Positions 9,694-22,400 of a stretch of 64,000 nt of DNA are shown one piece after another. The stretch's first letter is position 1, and every line of letters begins with the position of its first letter. The notes below the pieces were generated by a model, which worked only from the letters and a program-made list of their open reading frames with translations, was not told the origin of the DNA and searched no databases. The translations under genes and the position numbers were made by a program. The stretch spans positions 9,920,001 through 9,984,000 of the forward strand of contig NC_016457.1 of NCBI RefSeq assembly GCF_000226115.1, in the 5' to 3' direction. The stretch is from Thermothielavioides terrestris NRRL 8126 (taxonomy: Eukaryota > Ascomycota > Sordariomycetes > Sordariales > Chaetomiaceae).

Positions 9694-12190
9694 CTATTCG
9701 TAGCCCGCTCCACGCTGCCACACGCTGCGTCACAATCTGTCAGCATCACCCGCTCTCAGAAAGTCGCCCGACCGTTGGAAAACGAGGGCACTCACCTCGG
9801 GCCTGCTGGTGGCCTGGATACCGCATGATTTCCAGCGCTCTGATGCGACTGGTGCCCCGACAAGTTCGACGTCGACGACGCCGCGAACGGGCTCGGCGCC
9901 CTGGTGCTCCCGCTCTGCCGACTCCTCAGATGCTGTTGTGGTTCTGGCGGGTACGTGCCCGAGATCGGATCTATCGGTGCGCGGAACGAACTGCGCACCG
10001 AGTTCCGGGCGGAATCGCGGATCGATCCGCGTACCGAGTTCCCGTTTGAGTGCGGGTGACCCGAGTTCGCCGTCCCCGGGCGGATGTTGGCTGGGTTCGA
10101 CACGGCCGAGTCGTCGTCCTCCAGGTCGACGCTCGGTTTGAACAGCTTGCCGTCCCCGCGAGCGGTGGCGCCGAGGGCGTCAAGTTCAGTTGTCGTGCCA
10201 ACATGTGTCTGTGACTTCATGAAGGAGGTGCGATCGTCGTTCATGAACTGGTACCGCGTGTCGGGGTTGTTGTGGAACAGGACGATGCCGGTCGTGATGA
10301 TCAGCATCAGGAGGAAAATCAGCGAGAAGGCGGCATTGGCAATCCAGAGGACTACGCCGACGACGCCGATGACCAGCCTGGGCAACCCAAACACGTCGGT
10401 GAAGATAAACAAGAAGATGGCATTGATGAAGTTCATGGCGCAGATGGCGATGTTGAACGAGTTGGTGCTCTTGTCCATCCACGGCCGCAGCACTGTCGAC
10501 GCGATAAGCGCCGCTGCCTCGATGATGATGAGAGCCACGGCCTGGACGGTCCCGGCAGATTGGGCGAAGGCAATGAACATGCCCTTGACCAGGGTATATA
10601 CCAGGACCGGCACGATGAAATAGTAGGCCGAGGCTCGGAACTGCACGTAGAGGAATCCCCACTTGTTCAGCGCTTGGGGGTCCGAGAAGAGGATGTAGGC
10701 AGGGTTGCGGTGAAGAGAAACGGAGCGGCGCGCTAGCCGGATCACCCTGTATGCCGCGTAACTCAGCGTGGCGAGGATGCCGAGGAAGAAGAACACGGCG
10801 AGCACCATGGCGGCGGCCGAATCGTTTTGGGTGAGTTCCCACAAGCAGAGGATGGTCATCTGTGGAAAGCCGATAAGCAGCATCCTGTAGAGAACGCCTG
10901 CCAACTGTCAGCGGAACACGGGTCACGCACAACTTGCCGGGCGAGATGCTTACCTTTGAGCACAGTCAGCCACCCGGCACGGAACTCGAAGAAGGCATCG
11001 CTCCTCATCAGCTTCGTCTTCACCGCGAACTCGCAGAAGCCCTTGAATAGTGCCACGGCAATCGCGGCGAACACCATGAAAATGTAAAAGAAGGTGAGGC
11101 CAGTCAAGAACAAGTTGGTCGATTCGATGCCGGCCCGGAAGGCCACTCGCTGAATTCCGTAGACGATGTAACTGCCGTACGAGGTCTGAGCGACGGCCCG
11201 CTTCGCCAATCGGCCAGCGTGCCGGCCTACGGACCGCCGAGCAAGGCCGACTGCAGAGTCGACCCCTGGAAGTGAGCGCTTGACCTTCTCCACTTGTACG
11301 GACACCTGCTGCAGGGTGTCAAGCAAGGTGGACGCCTCCCCGCCAGTTGACCGTTGGTACCACGTCAAGATGGTCTGAATGAAGCCGACATTGATGATGC
11401 CCATGCTCCACTGGAAATCCTGGGTCCACGACTTCACGGCCGGGGGAAGCGGCACACCGCAAAGACCGATCATGGCCTGCGCCTGGAAATACCCGAATAG
11501 GGAAATGGCGTTGGAGGCCACGTGCGAGGCCGCATTCGTGAAGCCCAGGCCGGACACGACGGCGGACGAGAAGATGGCGACGATGGCTACGGCGGCCGAG
11601 GCCCATTTGACGCCCACGAGGTCGACTATTCGTCGTCAGTCCTAACCAGCCTTCTTCCTAATCCCCAAAGGAAGCACAAAAGACCCACCTGTCTTCCCGT
11701 TCGAGATGTCAGCCTCCACACAGGCGATGCTCGGCCCGATGACGCCGTTCTCAGTCTTGTTGATGTACACCCTCACAGTGGCGTCGAGGTCCGGGAAGGT
11801 ATACGCGATGCCCGGGATCTGGCGGATAGCATCCTCGGTGACGGGGAGGTTGAAGGGGTTGCTCAGCTTGCCCGACGTCATCGGGCACAAGCCCGCCAGG
11901 TTGGAAGTGCAGGGGTTGAGGGTGGTGCGGATAATCTGGTATCCGTAGGCGAGGATGCTGATGTCGAAAATGACATAACCTTCGATGGAGGACGTCGCGA
12001 CCATGTTGACGGAAGCGGAGAGGTTATTCGGGGTGAAGACCACGTCGAACAAACTGGCGGTAAAGCCGGAATTTTCCTGGCATGCCGCCAGCGAGCTTGA
12101 TCGGAGCACATCTTCGGCGCTTGCAGGGAGGACAATGGTCGCGAGGGAGGACAAAAAGAACAATATCGGGCTCGTCGTCGGGAGGCGCAT
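9694..12190 (-). CDS. FLC/TRP-like membrane protein (ML-like domain plus TRP-like transmembrane domain)
   Basis: Four exons on the minus strand: 12190-11689, 11625-10954, 10897-9796, 9724-9694; 768 residues. Donors are GTGGGT, GTAAGC and GTGAGT, with CTGAC branch points. The tiny last exon adds SVWQRGAGYE, resembling the C-terminal ending I recall for fungal family members. A signal peptide (1-25) precedes a beta-rich ML-like lumenal domain; NGKTVDLVGVKWASAA marks the junction to the first membrane segment. About eight to nine hydrophobic helices follow, then a Ser-rich cytosolic tail from about residue 600. The start at 12190 is chosen over upstream in-frame codons because the signal peptide begins there. 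Yeast Flc1-3 were linked to FAD import into the ER and wall integrity, and fission yeast Pkd2/Trp663 to calcium; which applies here is unknown. Confidence 0.87.
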
Positions 12191-12957
12191 CTTGGCCGGT
12201 GTGCCCGCGAGGGGCCCGTGGCGAGCTTGTGGTTTGACGTGATGTCGAGTCGGATCTCCGTGCGCCCGCGCCGGGGTTCGAGCAATCGCAGGAAAGCTTC
12301 CAATCACTCTGATCAGGCCGACATCCTCCAGCGGAGGTCAGGTCGCGGGCTCGTCCGGCCAAGGCTCGGGCTACAGTACGCGGGACGCGTTGTGAAGACG
12401 GTCGAGCAATCGGGCGGTTCGGGTCGGGTTCGTCGGCACCAGCTCGATTGACCTGTTTGGGTTGCGAAGAAAAGGCCGCAAGACGGCGGACCGGGAAACG
12501 AGCGACAGCGGCCAACAACCTCCTCCCACGCTACCAACAATACATGGAACACAAACACAGGCCGTTGCGAATGCGCTCAGTGCGAAACACTCAAGAAGTG
12601 CACAACCGCTTGATTGCTTAAAGATGACTTCGAATTGCTGGAAACGAGAGAGGTTGACCAAAACGAGTGGGGTTCTACCAGGATCCAGCTGCAGGCCGAG
12701 GACAGAGTCTCGTGTTTGAGCCAGGTTGGTCTGGACGATGGAGCGATGCAGGGGGCAGGAAATGAACTTTGGCTGGCCAACACGAGCATGGGTGGGGGGT
12801 CAAGGGGAGGCACGGAAACGGCGTGCCGAGACATTAGTGTAACGTATGGAGTTTACATTTCCGTACACTACTTCCTGTAAACACTGCGTTGGACTGAAAA
12901 GGCTATTTAGTGTCGAGACCGGCTGCCGCTTTGGGGAAGATGAGGTCATCTGGTGTA
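12191..12957. other. intergenic up to the pogo-like element
   Basis: About 770 bp. Promoter side of the FLC-like gene. No other gene seen. Ends at the TA (12956-12957) that flanks the transposon. Confidence 0.4.
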
Positions 12958-13125
12958 CCCGAGGGCCAAAGGAAAAGTGGGTATTTTCGCAGCCCTCTCT
13001 TCTTCCAGAAGAGAGGGGCACAAAATTGCCGGACACCCCAAAAAAACCGGACACCTCCCCACCTAATTTTGTATACGAATGCGTCCTGGCACAGGGGATC
13101 ACAACCGCGTCAACCGCATCAATTT
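12958..13125 (+). repeat. left terminal inverted repeat of the pogo-like element, with internal hairpin
   Basis: Inverted partner of about 15846-16014. Contains a perfect 11 bp palindrome CCCTCTCTTCT / AGAAGAGAGGG with a 3 nt spacer at 12993-13017. Confidence 0.9.
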
Positions 13126-13639
13126 GAAGCTATTGCCGCTAGCCAACTTGCAAGTGGTGATGTTTTTTATAGTGTTTTGACATGCCTAGATCTTCGAACC
13201 TCCTGCCCGAGCCGCATAGTGTACGCGCTGCCCACTAGCTCAACAACGCCCTCGCGCGCTACTATGCCAACTACCTTCGAGGTAAGGCCAATGGCTATAC
13301 GATGCTTTCTCTTTGTATTGCGGCTAAGCGGTTTGGCTATAGTAAATCGTAGATTGCTATATATCTTAAGGCTCTTCGTGATATTAGCTCGTTGGCACTG
13401 AATACCTGTTGTATCGTTAGGTGGCTATACGTGCTTATAGATGTAGAAGATAGTGCCTTCGATATATATATAGAGTAGCTATCCACTTTAGGATCCTTGC
13501 CTATATAGGATCTTATCGAAGGCGCTACAAATCGCTTATAGGTATACTATATTCCTCCTATAGGCCTTATTAGCTATATCTAGTAGGCGCATTGGCGGTT
13601 TGATCATCCTATATACTTTATAACGAGTAGGAAGCCAAT

Positions 13640-15300
13640 AGAGGCTATACGACTATCTACTTAGTAATAGATCAATAAGCTAAACGAGTTCTTCGACTAC
13701 TATAAAGATACTATTAAAAGGTTTAAAATTATAGTAGCTAGTTGTTAAAACGTCGATGAGATAGGTTGCCGCTTAGCGATGTTGAGTAGGAAGTTCTAGA
13801 TCCTAGCTATTAAGACGAAGAAGAATAGGAAGGTTAGGGGTTGTTCCTTAATATCGAGGGTCTATTATCTGTTTACTATACTATTTTCTTAGCTAGAGCT
13901 CCCCGACCTCTATAATAGGGAGTCGATAACTCTGATTAGTTATACTAATGCCGTTGGCAACGCTATATTTGTATATAGTATCTTTAAGTAGTAGCTAAAC
14001 GAGAACTGGAACGTCAATAGCTTCGATAGCGAGATATAGTTCAACGCCTTGGAAATAGCGTTCAATAACTATAACATTATAGCCGACTAGATCTAGCACT
14101 TTAATAGGTACTCCTTCCAATACTATCCTATCGTTTAGGTGTATAAGCTTATATTCGAAGAGTAGTTTGGCTATAGCGTATATAGCTTCTAGAGCTCTAA
14201 CAATATTATAGAATCTAAGTAGAATAATATATACCTTAAGGATCGTATCTACCACCTATTAGTGATAGATAGCTTCTTAGGGTACTATATATTAGATATC
14301 TACAAATACTGCCTTATATACGATATTATTATTAAGTTCCTACTATTGTATTTATCGTATAAGACATAGCTAATAGATATAGGTATATTCCAATATATTA
14401 AGAAGATATATTAAATATACCTTTGCTAGGTAGTTTGCTAGGGCAAGCTAACCTTTATATATATATAGTTCGTTAAAAACCTTTAGATTCGTTACCTTGC
14501 CTAGAGCTAAACCTATTATCAGTTCTAATATATAACTAGCAAATCGTTGATAAAGGCTTTATAAAGAATAGAATCATCTCTAGCTTTATAAGGTTAGGGA
14601 TATAGCTATTGAACTATACTATCTATATCACTAAGCTCGAAGATGTTGACCTCTAGGCCAATAGCGTAGTATATCCTTCATTGCTTCTGAAGTAGGATCG
14701 CTAGGAGTCGGCTACTAAAGGCGTTGAACGCTTCTAAACTAAGTACAACGATATATTTAGCTTTCTAATACACCGTTATATTATAGATATCGCTACTACG
14801 ATATAAGAAGGTTAGTTTATATAGAAGCATCTTACTATATTTATAGTCGATAATAAACAATGGCTAGTATTATATATTGTAAAGCAAGCTAAAGGGCGTT
14901 TAGTCTAGCTATCTAGCGTTGTTATTACTAGTATATCCGTCGAAGATATCTGCTATATATAGGCTATTTACGATTAGAGGTATATAGAGGCTATTACTAA
15001 GGAATCTCGTAAAGTAGTAAAGAACATTATATATATTAGGGAAAAGAAGCTTAAAAAGGAGTAGATAGAGTGGAAAAGGATACTAAGTAATAAGGTTATA
15101 GGCAATAGCCGCCTATAGATAGCAACCTTCGAAGAATTCCTTGAAAAGATTAGCTAGACCAACGACATTATACCTCTTGATCCTAATAACTATTTAATCT
15201 TCAATATATAGTATAGCGAGGATCCTCTATCTAAGCCCTTCTTCTTTATCGATATAATAGGCGAAGAACCGGATACCTATAGGCTAGAGCGACTACTATA
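13640..15300 (+). pseudogene. RIP-degraded pogo/Fot1-like DDE transposase
   Basis: Plus-strand frame with many TAG/TAA stops at positions expected for Gln or Trp. Around 13680-13730 it reads KLNEFFDYYKDTIKRF, like the pogo segment before the first catalytic Asp; NVDEIG follows. Around 13920 comes an NxVGNAIxVY-type strand. The clearest match is 14240-14420: HLLVIDSFLGYYILD, then YCLIYDIIIKFLLLYLSYKT and a LIDIGIFQYIKKIY stretch, aligning with the RLLIxDGHGSH...YCxxxxIxxxxLPPHxSHxLQPLDVGxFxPLKxxY block of pogo/Fot1 transposases. The catalytic neighbourhood is changed (DGHGSH reads DSFLGY), so no active enzyme can be made. Boundaries are approximate; no N-terminal helix-turn-helix was confirmed. 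Confidence 0.8.
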
Positions 15301-15845
15301 CGATTTCCTAGTGCTAGAGCTAGAGCTAACGCAATATAGTATCTAGGTAGGCAATGAATAAGAGCTACTTATCGACGAAGATAATAGCCTCTCCTAGATA
15401 TAATTTGACGACGATAATGTCAACGATAATGTCGACGATAATACTAATTTGCTTCTATTATATAGAAGCACTTATAATAGCGAAGGCGCTCGCCAACTGG
15501 CCTATAATAGGATTAACAGGCTTATCGCGAAGTGGTAGGCATATAAGGCGAGGAGGCACGTAGCATAGGAAGCTTAATACCAAGAATCCATAGCCAGGGA
15601 GGATCATAATGGTTCGCTACGTATATAGATACGCCTAGATAGCAATAGCGAGCTAGTATCTATAGGTTTAGCCGCCTTATAGTAAGTAGGTAGCAGTCAA
15701 AGGCGCGTAGTCAGGGGAGCAGTCGGGGCGCGTAGTTAGGGTATATAAGCCAGCTATATATTATATAAGTATATTTCAATTTGATCTGGATCGAATTTTA
15801 TTACGTTTTTAAACTTTTTGAGCTATCCTACGTATTTGCAGGGTG

Positions 15846-16014
15846 GTCGAATTAATGCGGTTGCGAATTGCGATACCTTGTGCCAGGACGCGATCATATA
15901 TAAAAATGGGTGCGGAGGTGTCCGGTTTTTTTGGGGTGTCCGGCAATTTTGTGCCCCTCTCTTCTGGAAGAAGAGAGGGCTGCGAAAATACCCACTTTTC
16001 CTTTGGCCCTCGGG
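15846..16014 (-). repeat. right terminal inverted repeat of the pogo-like element
   Basis: Reverse complement of the left repeat, including the hairpin and the CCGGACACC words, ending GGCCCTCGGG before the flanking TA. Confidence 0.9.
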
Positions 16015-17735
16015 TACTGTGTAAGGTAACGTTACTGGAAGTTACCTTCGTTACTGTGGGACTCGCACCCAGTTGGCTGCGCCGACAGGCCAACAGGAAG
16101 GCTCTACGCAGTATGCACTTCCAGTTGTTTCCTGAACTGAAACAGAGAAGCGTCCGGGAGGACCGGCTCAAGTGTTGCTCCAGATGCGAACTCTTTCGGC
16201 ATGAGCAAGCAACGAGTGAGGCTGCGTAGGCGCCAATGAGGTGCGGAATACTTTGCTCGGAAAATAAGGTATACTTGGGAGTTCGAAAGGGCGGAAATCC
16301 ATTGTGAATCACAACTCGAGATACACGCTAGCTTCCACAGTTGTATATCCCGCACATCTGTTGAGAAAATAACGCTAGTTGATGTTACAACATACTCTAC
16401 TGTACACTGCAAAATCTCCTACACGTGTACATATATTGTACGTAGTGTACGGATTATTCCGTACTCACCTCGTAACCTCCGTAGAATGAGTGTGGCTGTG
16501 CGCTCTCCCAAGCCAGGGTGTGACATCTCCGGAGGTGCGTACCTGTCTGAATGGGTTTGGCAGCCCATGGCCCATGGCTCCCTTCTTGCCACAGGAACTC
16601 GCTTGATAAATCGGCCAGCCAAATACAACAGATTTGAGTACAATAGATTTGATGCATGCATTGTATACTACACTGTGTCAAGGGATAGGGCGGGTTGGAG
16701 TCGCAGTGAGCACCCACTCTCGAAGTGATCAATTATGCTTCGGGCATTGAAATGGTTTCTGGAAGTCCAGGGCTGAAACATTGACATGGCTGCGTGGTCC
16801 AATCTGTCAGGTGGGAAAGTTGCGACAACAAACTGGTCTACACTCCTCCCTCTACCTTGCAGTGCCCGACAGTAGAGTAGCATGGGACGCAGGAGTGCGA
16901 TGCTCTTCGACGCCGAAAATCAGGCTCCAAATGTGGTGGACCCTCGAATGTTTGCAAACAAACGCATCGTGTCTTCGTCTCCGTCCCGTTGGGACATTGC
17001 ATCAACACCCTTCCCTTTCGAGTGAAAAGCTACGCTCTAATGACCTGTGGCGTAAATTATTTCTTTCCCTTGCACACTGACACTCTTGCATCCCTGGAGA
17101 GTCCGAGAGGCAGGAGCTTGTGCTTTATTGCGGGGAATGGAGAGCTTGATGCGTGGCAAACACAGCGGGGGAGTTCGTGGGCGCTCTTTATCTTATCGCT
17201 ACCCTTCGCACTCCCTTCTTTGGTAGGCACCGCTGTCATCCCATCTCCCTTTGCTGGGGCAGACACCACTCACACCACAGTCCCCCAATCCCTCATGGAC
17301 CTTCCGGCGGTTTGCCTCTGCTTGGAGCTTCTTCAACTGTTGCCCTAGCAGACCTTCTACCCGTTCGACAGTTACGGATCCGGCCTAGGCAACGCATAAA
17401 GACGATAACGTGAATAAAGCGCTCTTCGAGCCCGCTGGTCGCAGTAGCCTCCTCCGCCGAAGATGCGCACGGCTTGACTTGGGCACCTACCCCTCGCCGG
17501 TACCTGCCGCCGCCGCCGCTTTCGCCGACTTCGCTCCCTTCGTTCTCCCCGCATCGTTGACCAAGCCGCTGCAAGGCTCTCTCGCACGCCCACCATTCCG
17601 GTCGCTTCGATTGCCGCCCGCGCACTAGGTAGCGCCAGCCTCTGCGCGCTTCGCCGCCGCCACAGTCCCACGCCGGGCGCAGTCGTGGGCTTGATCGCTC
17701 CTCGCCGAGCACGTCTTGCAATCGCCTCGCCGAAC
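16015..17735. other. intergenic, pogo element to RNase H1
   Basis: About 1.7 kb. No convincing gene on either strand. A small inverted repeat TACGGA-ttat-TCCGTA lies at about 16448-16463. The last part is the GC-rich promoter/leader of the RNase H1 gene, with an in-frame upstream ATG at 17685. Confidence 0.4.
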
Positions 17736-18839
17736 ATGCCTGCCACCAGCAAAAATGCCGCACCAGCCCCGGCTGCCGAACCACCGTCCAAGAAGCGCAA
17801 GATGGACGCCGTCGAGCAAAAGTACTATGCCGTCCGCGCCGGTTTCACGCCCGGCGTCTACACCAGCTGGTCTCTCTGCCAGCAGCAGATCACGGGCTTC
17901 AAGGGAGCGCAATGTGCGTTCCCGATTGTTTACTGCGACTCGTACGAGCCCCGCTAACGCTTTCCGCAGTCAAGTCCTTCCTCAGCTACGACGACGCCTT
18001 AGCGTTCGCCTCCGGGCGCAATCCCACCTCCGCGACTGACGGCTCGAAGCCACCTCGGTTCTACGGCGTCGCCGTCGGTCGCAAGCCAGGCGTGTACATG
18101 GACTGGTCGCAAGCACAGGAGGCAATCGTGGGCTGGAAGGGACCCAAGTTTAAGAAATTCGATACCCGCGCGGAGGCGGAGGCGTTTGTCCGTTCCTACG
18201 GCGCCCTCTCCAAGGGGACAAATTCGACCGTCCCGGAGGCCGGTAGCGAAGACCAAGTCGGTGCCGCTGAGAAGCGGCCAGCCAAAAAGGCGAAGACGAC
18301 GCCCAAAGTTCCAACCGCCCGCAATGGTGTGGTGGTCGTCTATACAGATGGGAGCAGCCTGGGCAACGGCAGGAATGGGGCCACTGCCGGCGTTGGGGTA
18401 TACTTTGGGGAGTCTGATCCGAGGTTTGGGCCCCGTTGTCCCTTTGTTGGAAACCATCGAGAGCGAATATTGACGACTTCCCAACAGGAACATCTCGGAG
18501 CGCTTGCAGGGCGAGCCCCAAACGAATCAGCGTGCCGAGCTGACAGCCATCCTCCGCGCCCTCGAAACGGTTGACTTAAGCCAAGACATGGAGATACGCA
18601 CGGATAGCAAGTATTCCATCCAGTGCGTGACCGAGTGGTACATCAACTGGGAGAAGAACGGGTGGAAGACGAGCACAGGGCCGGTCAAGAATCAGGACCT
18701 CGTCCAGCTGATCCGCGACAGGCTGGACGCCAGGGAAAGCAAAGGCGGGAGGACCCAGTTCATCTGGGTCAAGGGGCATGACACGGACGTAGGCAACATC
18801 GCAGCGGACCGGTTGGCGGTTGAGGGCGCGAAGAAGTGA
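17736..18839 (+). CDS. ribonuclease H1 with two viroplasmin-type RNA/DNA hybrid-binding domains
   Basis: Three exons: 17736-17913, 17970-18423, 18488-18839; 327 residues. Intron 1 has GTGCGT and GCTAAC signals; intron 2 has a poor donor (GTTTGG) but splices the catalytic domain exactly. Two hybrid-binding domains come first: YYAVRAGFTPGVYTSW with ITGFKGAQFKSF, then FYGVAVGRKPGVYMDW with IVGWKGPKFKKF. A Lys-rich linker leads to the catalytic domain with D186 (YTDGSS), E228 (QRAEL), D250 (RTDSKY) and D318 (IAADRLA), the full RNase H1 acidic set. It cleaves RNA in RNA-DNA hybrids. An in-frame upstream ATG at 17685 would add 17 residues (MGLIAPRRARLAIASPN) that look like a mitochondrial presequence, so leaky scanning could give nuclear and mitochondrial forms, as in animals; this is inference. 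Confidence 0.92.
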
Positions 18840-19303
18840 TACCCATCGTACACTATTCCGTATACCCCCCATCGTCGTGGCGTTTCATGGTGGGGCTTGC
18901 ATTCGCGGAGGGCGCATCGTTTCCTGTTTTACTGTTTTACACTATTACCCCGGTTCGCCCTCTATTTTCGGCGTTGCCCCTCAACAGGACTTCTTCCGTG
19001 CGCACCTCTGTCCTCATTGTTGGTGATGTGCTATGGCACAGGCGGGCCTCGCCTCACTCGCTGCTTCATGTTGGCAAGCTTTCCACGGCTCCACCAAGTC
19101 ACTAACCGATACCTAGTGTAAACAGAGACGTAAACCTAACTGTGATCGGTTTCTCACCCTCGGCATATCGTTACCTCAGTACCGGAAAGGTATTAGTGAC
19201 GGATTGACTGGCATACCAACATGGCCACTCATTTGGCCGCCTTGTGATAGTGTATTCCGTACAAAGTAGCAATCTGGGTGACGGGAACCAGAAGGCTGAT
19301 GGC
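18840..19303. other. intergenic, RNase H1 to composite transposon
   Basis: About 460 bp, no gene seen. Ends at ATGGC-TA, the left border of the next element. Confidence 0.4.
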
Positions 19304-19589
19304 TAAAGAGGTCCCGCCAAGACCAATTTCCGATGTCCCCACAGATACTATAGCCGCCGCACTTAGAAGTAACTCCTTTTACCGCCGCTTAACAATTTCA
19401 ACGTAGTGGTCCTTGCGCCTACGTCGCGCCAACGGCTACCTAGCCGCTAGTTTACATCTATGTATATCCTACCTACGTTTCCCTAACTAATCTGCGTCTA
19501 TACCAACCCTCTATTCTACTTAGACCTACATTACAACATTGTATCGTCGTGGAACTATATATTTAGCCTATATCTAATAGATCCTATTA

Positions 19590-20135
19590 GTAAATTGGTT
19601 TGCTACCGGTGTATTAGTAGTTGCTAAGCATTTATCTAGCTACCAACTAGTATCCTACTATAGACTAACTTACATTATATAGCTAGCAACTAGAAGATGT
19701 ACTTAGTAAGTTGTTTTACTATCTACCAATTAGTAGTTGCTAAGCATTGATCTAGCTATAAACTAGCTCGCTTTATATAGTTAATAGTAAAACAACGCGC
19801 TATATAGCTAGTAGTAAAACGATATGCTATAGGGCTAGTAGTAAAACGATATGCTATAGGGCTAGTAGCAAAACGATATGCTATATAGCTAATAACCCAA
19901 AGATATACTAAGTAAGTTGTTTTACCATCTACCTATTAGTAGTTGCTAAGCATTGATCTAGCTATAGACTAGTATCCTACTATAGACTAGCTCGCTTTGT
20001 ATAGTTGGCAACAAATCGATATACTATATAGTTGGCAACAAAACAACGTACTATATAGCTAGCAACAAATCGATATGCTACATAGCTAGTAATAAAACAA
20101 TATACTATATAGCTAGCAATAAAATGATATAGCAT
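19590..20135. repeat. minisatellite, roughly 25-30 bp unit
   Basis: Repeated words of the type gctagtagtaaaacgatatg and ctatatagctagcaacaaa recur about every 25-30 bp, most regular at 19790-20125, with longer-period copies of ttagtagttgctaagcattgatctag nearby. Noncoding, in the 5' part of the MULE-like element. Confidence 0.75.
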
Positions 20136-20559
20136 TTATAGTCTACTAGCGCCCTTAGTCCCCCTTAATATATAAGTGCCGTTTAGTCTAATGCCTAATT
20201 TGATTACTAGCATTAAATTGCTAATGCTATACCTATAGCGAGCTCCCTAGTCCTAGAACATCTGCCTACTAAGCCTAGCCTCGATCTAGCTACTTAGTAG
20301 GTACTGCTATAGCTCCTCCCTAATCTAGAGCCCCTAATCCTACGATCGTTATAATCAAACGGCTTTCCAAGTCCTGCTCTAGCTTCTACCTAGCTACTAG
20401 ATAGCTCTGTACTATCCGATAAGGGAGATAGTTCCTTAATAGAGGAACTAGCTTCTAGACATAGGTATAGGTATATATCTCTAATTCGCCTATCTAAACT
20501 AGAGCCTAGGGCGCCAAATAGCGGCCTTACAATTCCTAACAACATTATAGAGATCTAGG

Positions 20560-22400
20560 AACGCTAATTCAAAGAGGGTAAGTTTACCCTCCTATATATA
20601 GCCTAGCAAGCCAAATAGCGCTAGGTATTATACTTCTATAGTAGGAGAGACGCCCTAAGGCAATAGTAAATGAAGACTATATTCTGCTACCGCCTCTGGA
20701 AAACGCTATAAAAGACCAAAGGGCAAGGTAAATGCAATAGGGTACTATAGAATATAAAGCTATACCGCTATACTCTCTATAAAGTTTAGTACAACGATAG
20801 CACTGTTGACATTGTAATTCGCTATAGCTATAATCACTCGATAGAAGATATTAAGATAATTAAACGCCTATATATTATTATAGAGTATATCATCTACCTC
20901 CTCTCTATTGGATATAGCAATAGAGTAGTAGAACACTAGCTATATAGCTATACCGAAACCCCTGAGGCCAAGGTATATCTTTATAGTATAGGCGGCTAGT
21001 ATATTACAACTAAGGAGATTTATAACCTTTATAGGTCTCTTAAGCTTAGTAAATATAATACTTATAAAGTATAGTCCTATAAGGTTTTTAAGGAAGTAGA
21101 ATTTATAGAAGCTATTGCCTAGCTACTAGCCTATAGTGATTGGTATAAGTATAAGGCACTGACTATACCCAATAAGAACTCCTCTACGTTGGTCTTCGTA
21201 TATAGAGACCTATTAGATATATTGAAAAAGTATAGCCAACTAGCGATTATAGATGCTACTTATAAGACTGCCTATAGTAGTTAGTACCTATTTACAATTA
21301 TAGTTTAGGACTTCAATGGCTACTAGCTCCCTTCTACTTACTTCTTTATAGAGAGGTAGACTACTAATAGTATCGTAGTATACCTAAGTATACTACTAGA
21401 GTAGTATAAAGGAGTAGCTAATAGGGGCTAGCTCCTAAAATATATAATTACCAACGACTCTATAGCTAAACAACTTGCTATCTAGGAGGTATTTGGCTAC
21501 AATAAGTATAGCCTCCTATATATACGACATCTCCTCTATATAAAGTATTGCTAGGAGACTTTGAAGTATTAGATTAGTACTAACAAAGAGTGCTTTGGCT
21601 ATATAGTAGCTACTCTTCTAAGCTATTATTTAGAAAAAGGCTATATAGAGTCTATTAAGGCTATTATTGCTTACGCTAGTACCAATAGGCTTAAGCAGTA
21701 TTTGAAGAACAATTGGCTAAACAATACTCGGCTATAGGTACATTGGGTACAAGACCTAATCCCCCTACTCTACCAGATTACTACAACAAATATAGTCGAA
21801 GGATAATATTTGAAGGTTAAGAATGCTAAGCCTATACTAAAGTAGTAGATACCTAGTACCTTCCCCTTTACTAGTTTAATCATTTACTTTAATCACTGTA
21901 TATAAGACTATTGAAATAAGGCGATCTAGGCTAAGTTTAGAAGTCTCAATTATATACTTCTAGCTATATATATAGAGCGGTTTAACGGCTAGGGCTTCAA
22001 TAGGCTATCTAAATGGGCTTAAGCACTAATCGTATATAAGCTGTCGATAGCTTATAAACGGTTTAATGCCAACGAGCCTCTCGACTTTAATAGCGTTTTT
22101 ATACTAGACTAGTTCCCTAGTCTATAGTACAACGATAGGCAGTAGCAGAGTAGTGTAGTAGCTGTCTAGCTACCGCGGCTAACTACCTAGGGTATTGCCA
22201 ATATTGTTACCAAGGTCTCTGTACTTAGATGGGCTACTCTAGATGAACGTTGTAACCTAGACTATTACAATGTAGTCAACTAGGTGGATTAAGTGGCTTA
22301 GCTCTTGTAGAATGTCCTAATTCTAAAGCTAGTTAATATCCCTTGCTATAGGTATAAGTGGTTTAGAAGCTAGTTGCTTCCCTACTTATATATTTAGCAT
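20560..22400 (+). pseudogene. RIP-degraded MULE-type transposase
   Basis: Plus-strand frame broken only by TAG/TAA. Around 21235-21290 it reads QLAIIDATYKTAYSS followed by YLFTIIV, then LPSTYFFIER and IITNDSIAKQLAI, matching the MULE catalytic core (LxxDATYKT...PxAxFxxxxE...xxTD). Downstream come YIESIKAI, NWLNNTRL and NIVEGxYLKVK, similar to the conserved NxxEGxHxxxK region. The first catalytic Asp is retained in DAT. A DNA-binding N-terminus lies upstream near 20560-20800 with CYRLWK-type residues. A SWIM zinc finger was not confirmed. Not functional in this copy. Confidence 0.75.

Larger units (their letters stand above)
12958..16014. mobile_element. 3.06 kb TIR DNA transposon, pogo/Fot1-like, RIP-mutated
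   Basis: Ends with CCCGAGGGCCAAAGG on both sides in inverted orientation, bordered by TA (12956-12957 and 16015-16016), consistent with a Tc1/mariner-pogo TA duplication. The inverted repeats run about 168 bp; the outer ~98 bp look nearly identical, the inner part differs at scattered sites. The interior is AT-rich, crowded with TATAG/CTATA and carries a degenerate pogo-type transposase. The terminal repeats kept normal composition while the body is heavily mutated. Confidence 0.9.

Noticed and set aside
13171..13245. tRNA-like A-box and B-box words on the minus strand (gagctagtgggcagcgcg and ggttcgaag)
   Set aside because: Spacing is tRNA-like, but acceptor and T stems do not pair and it lies just inside the pogo-like element; at most a tRNA-derived relic.
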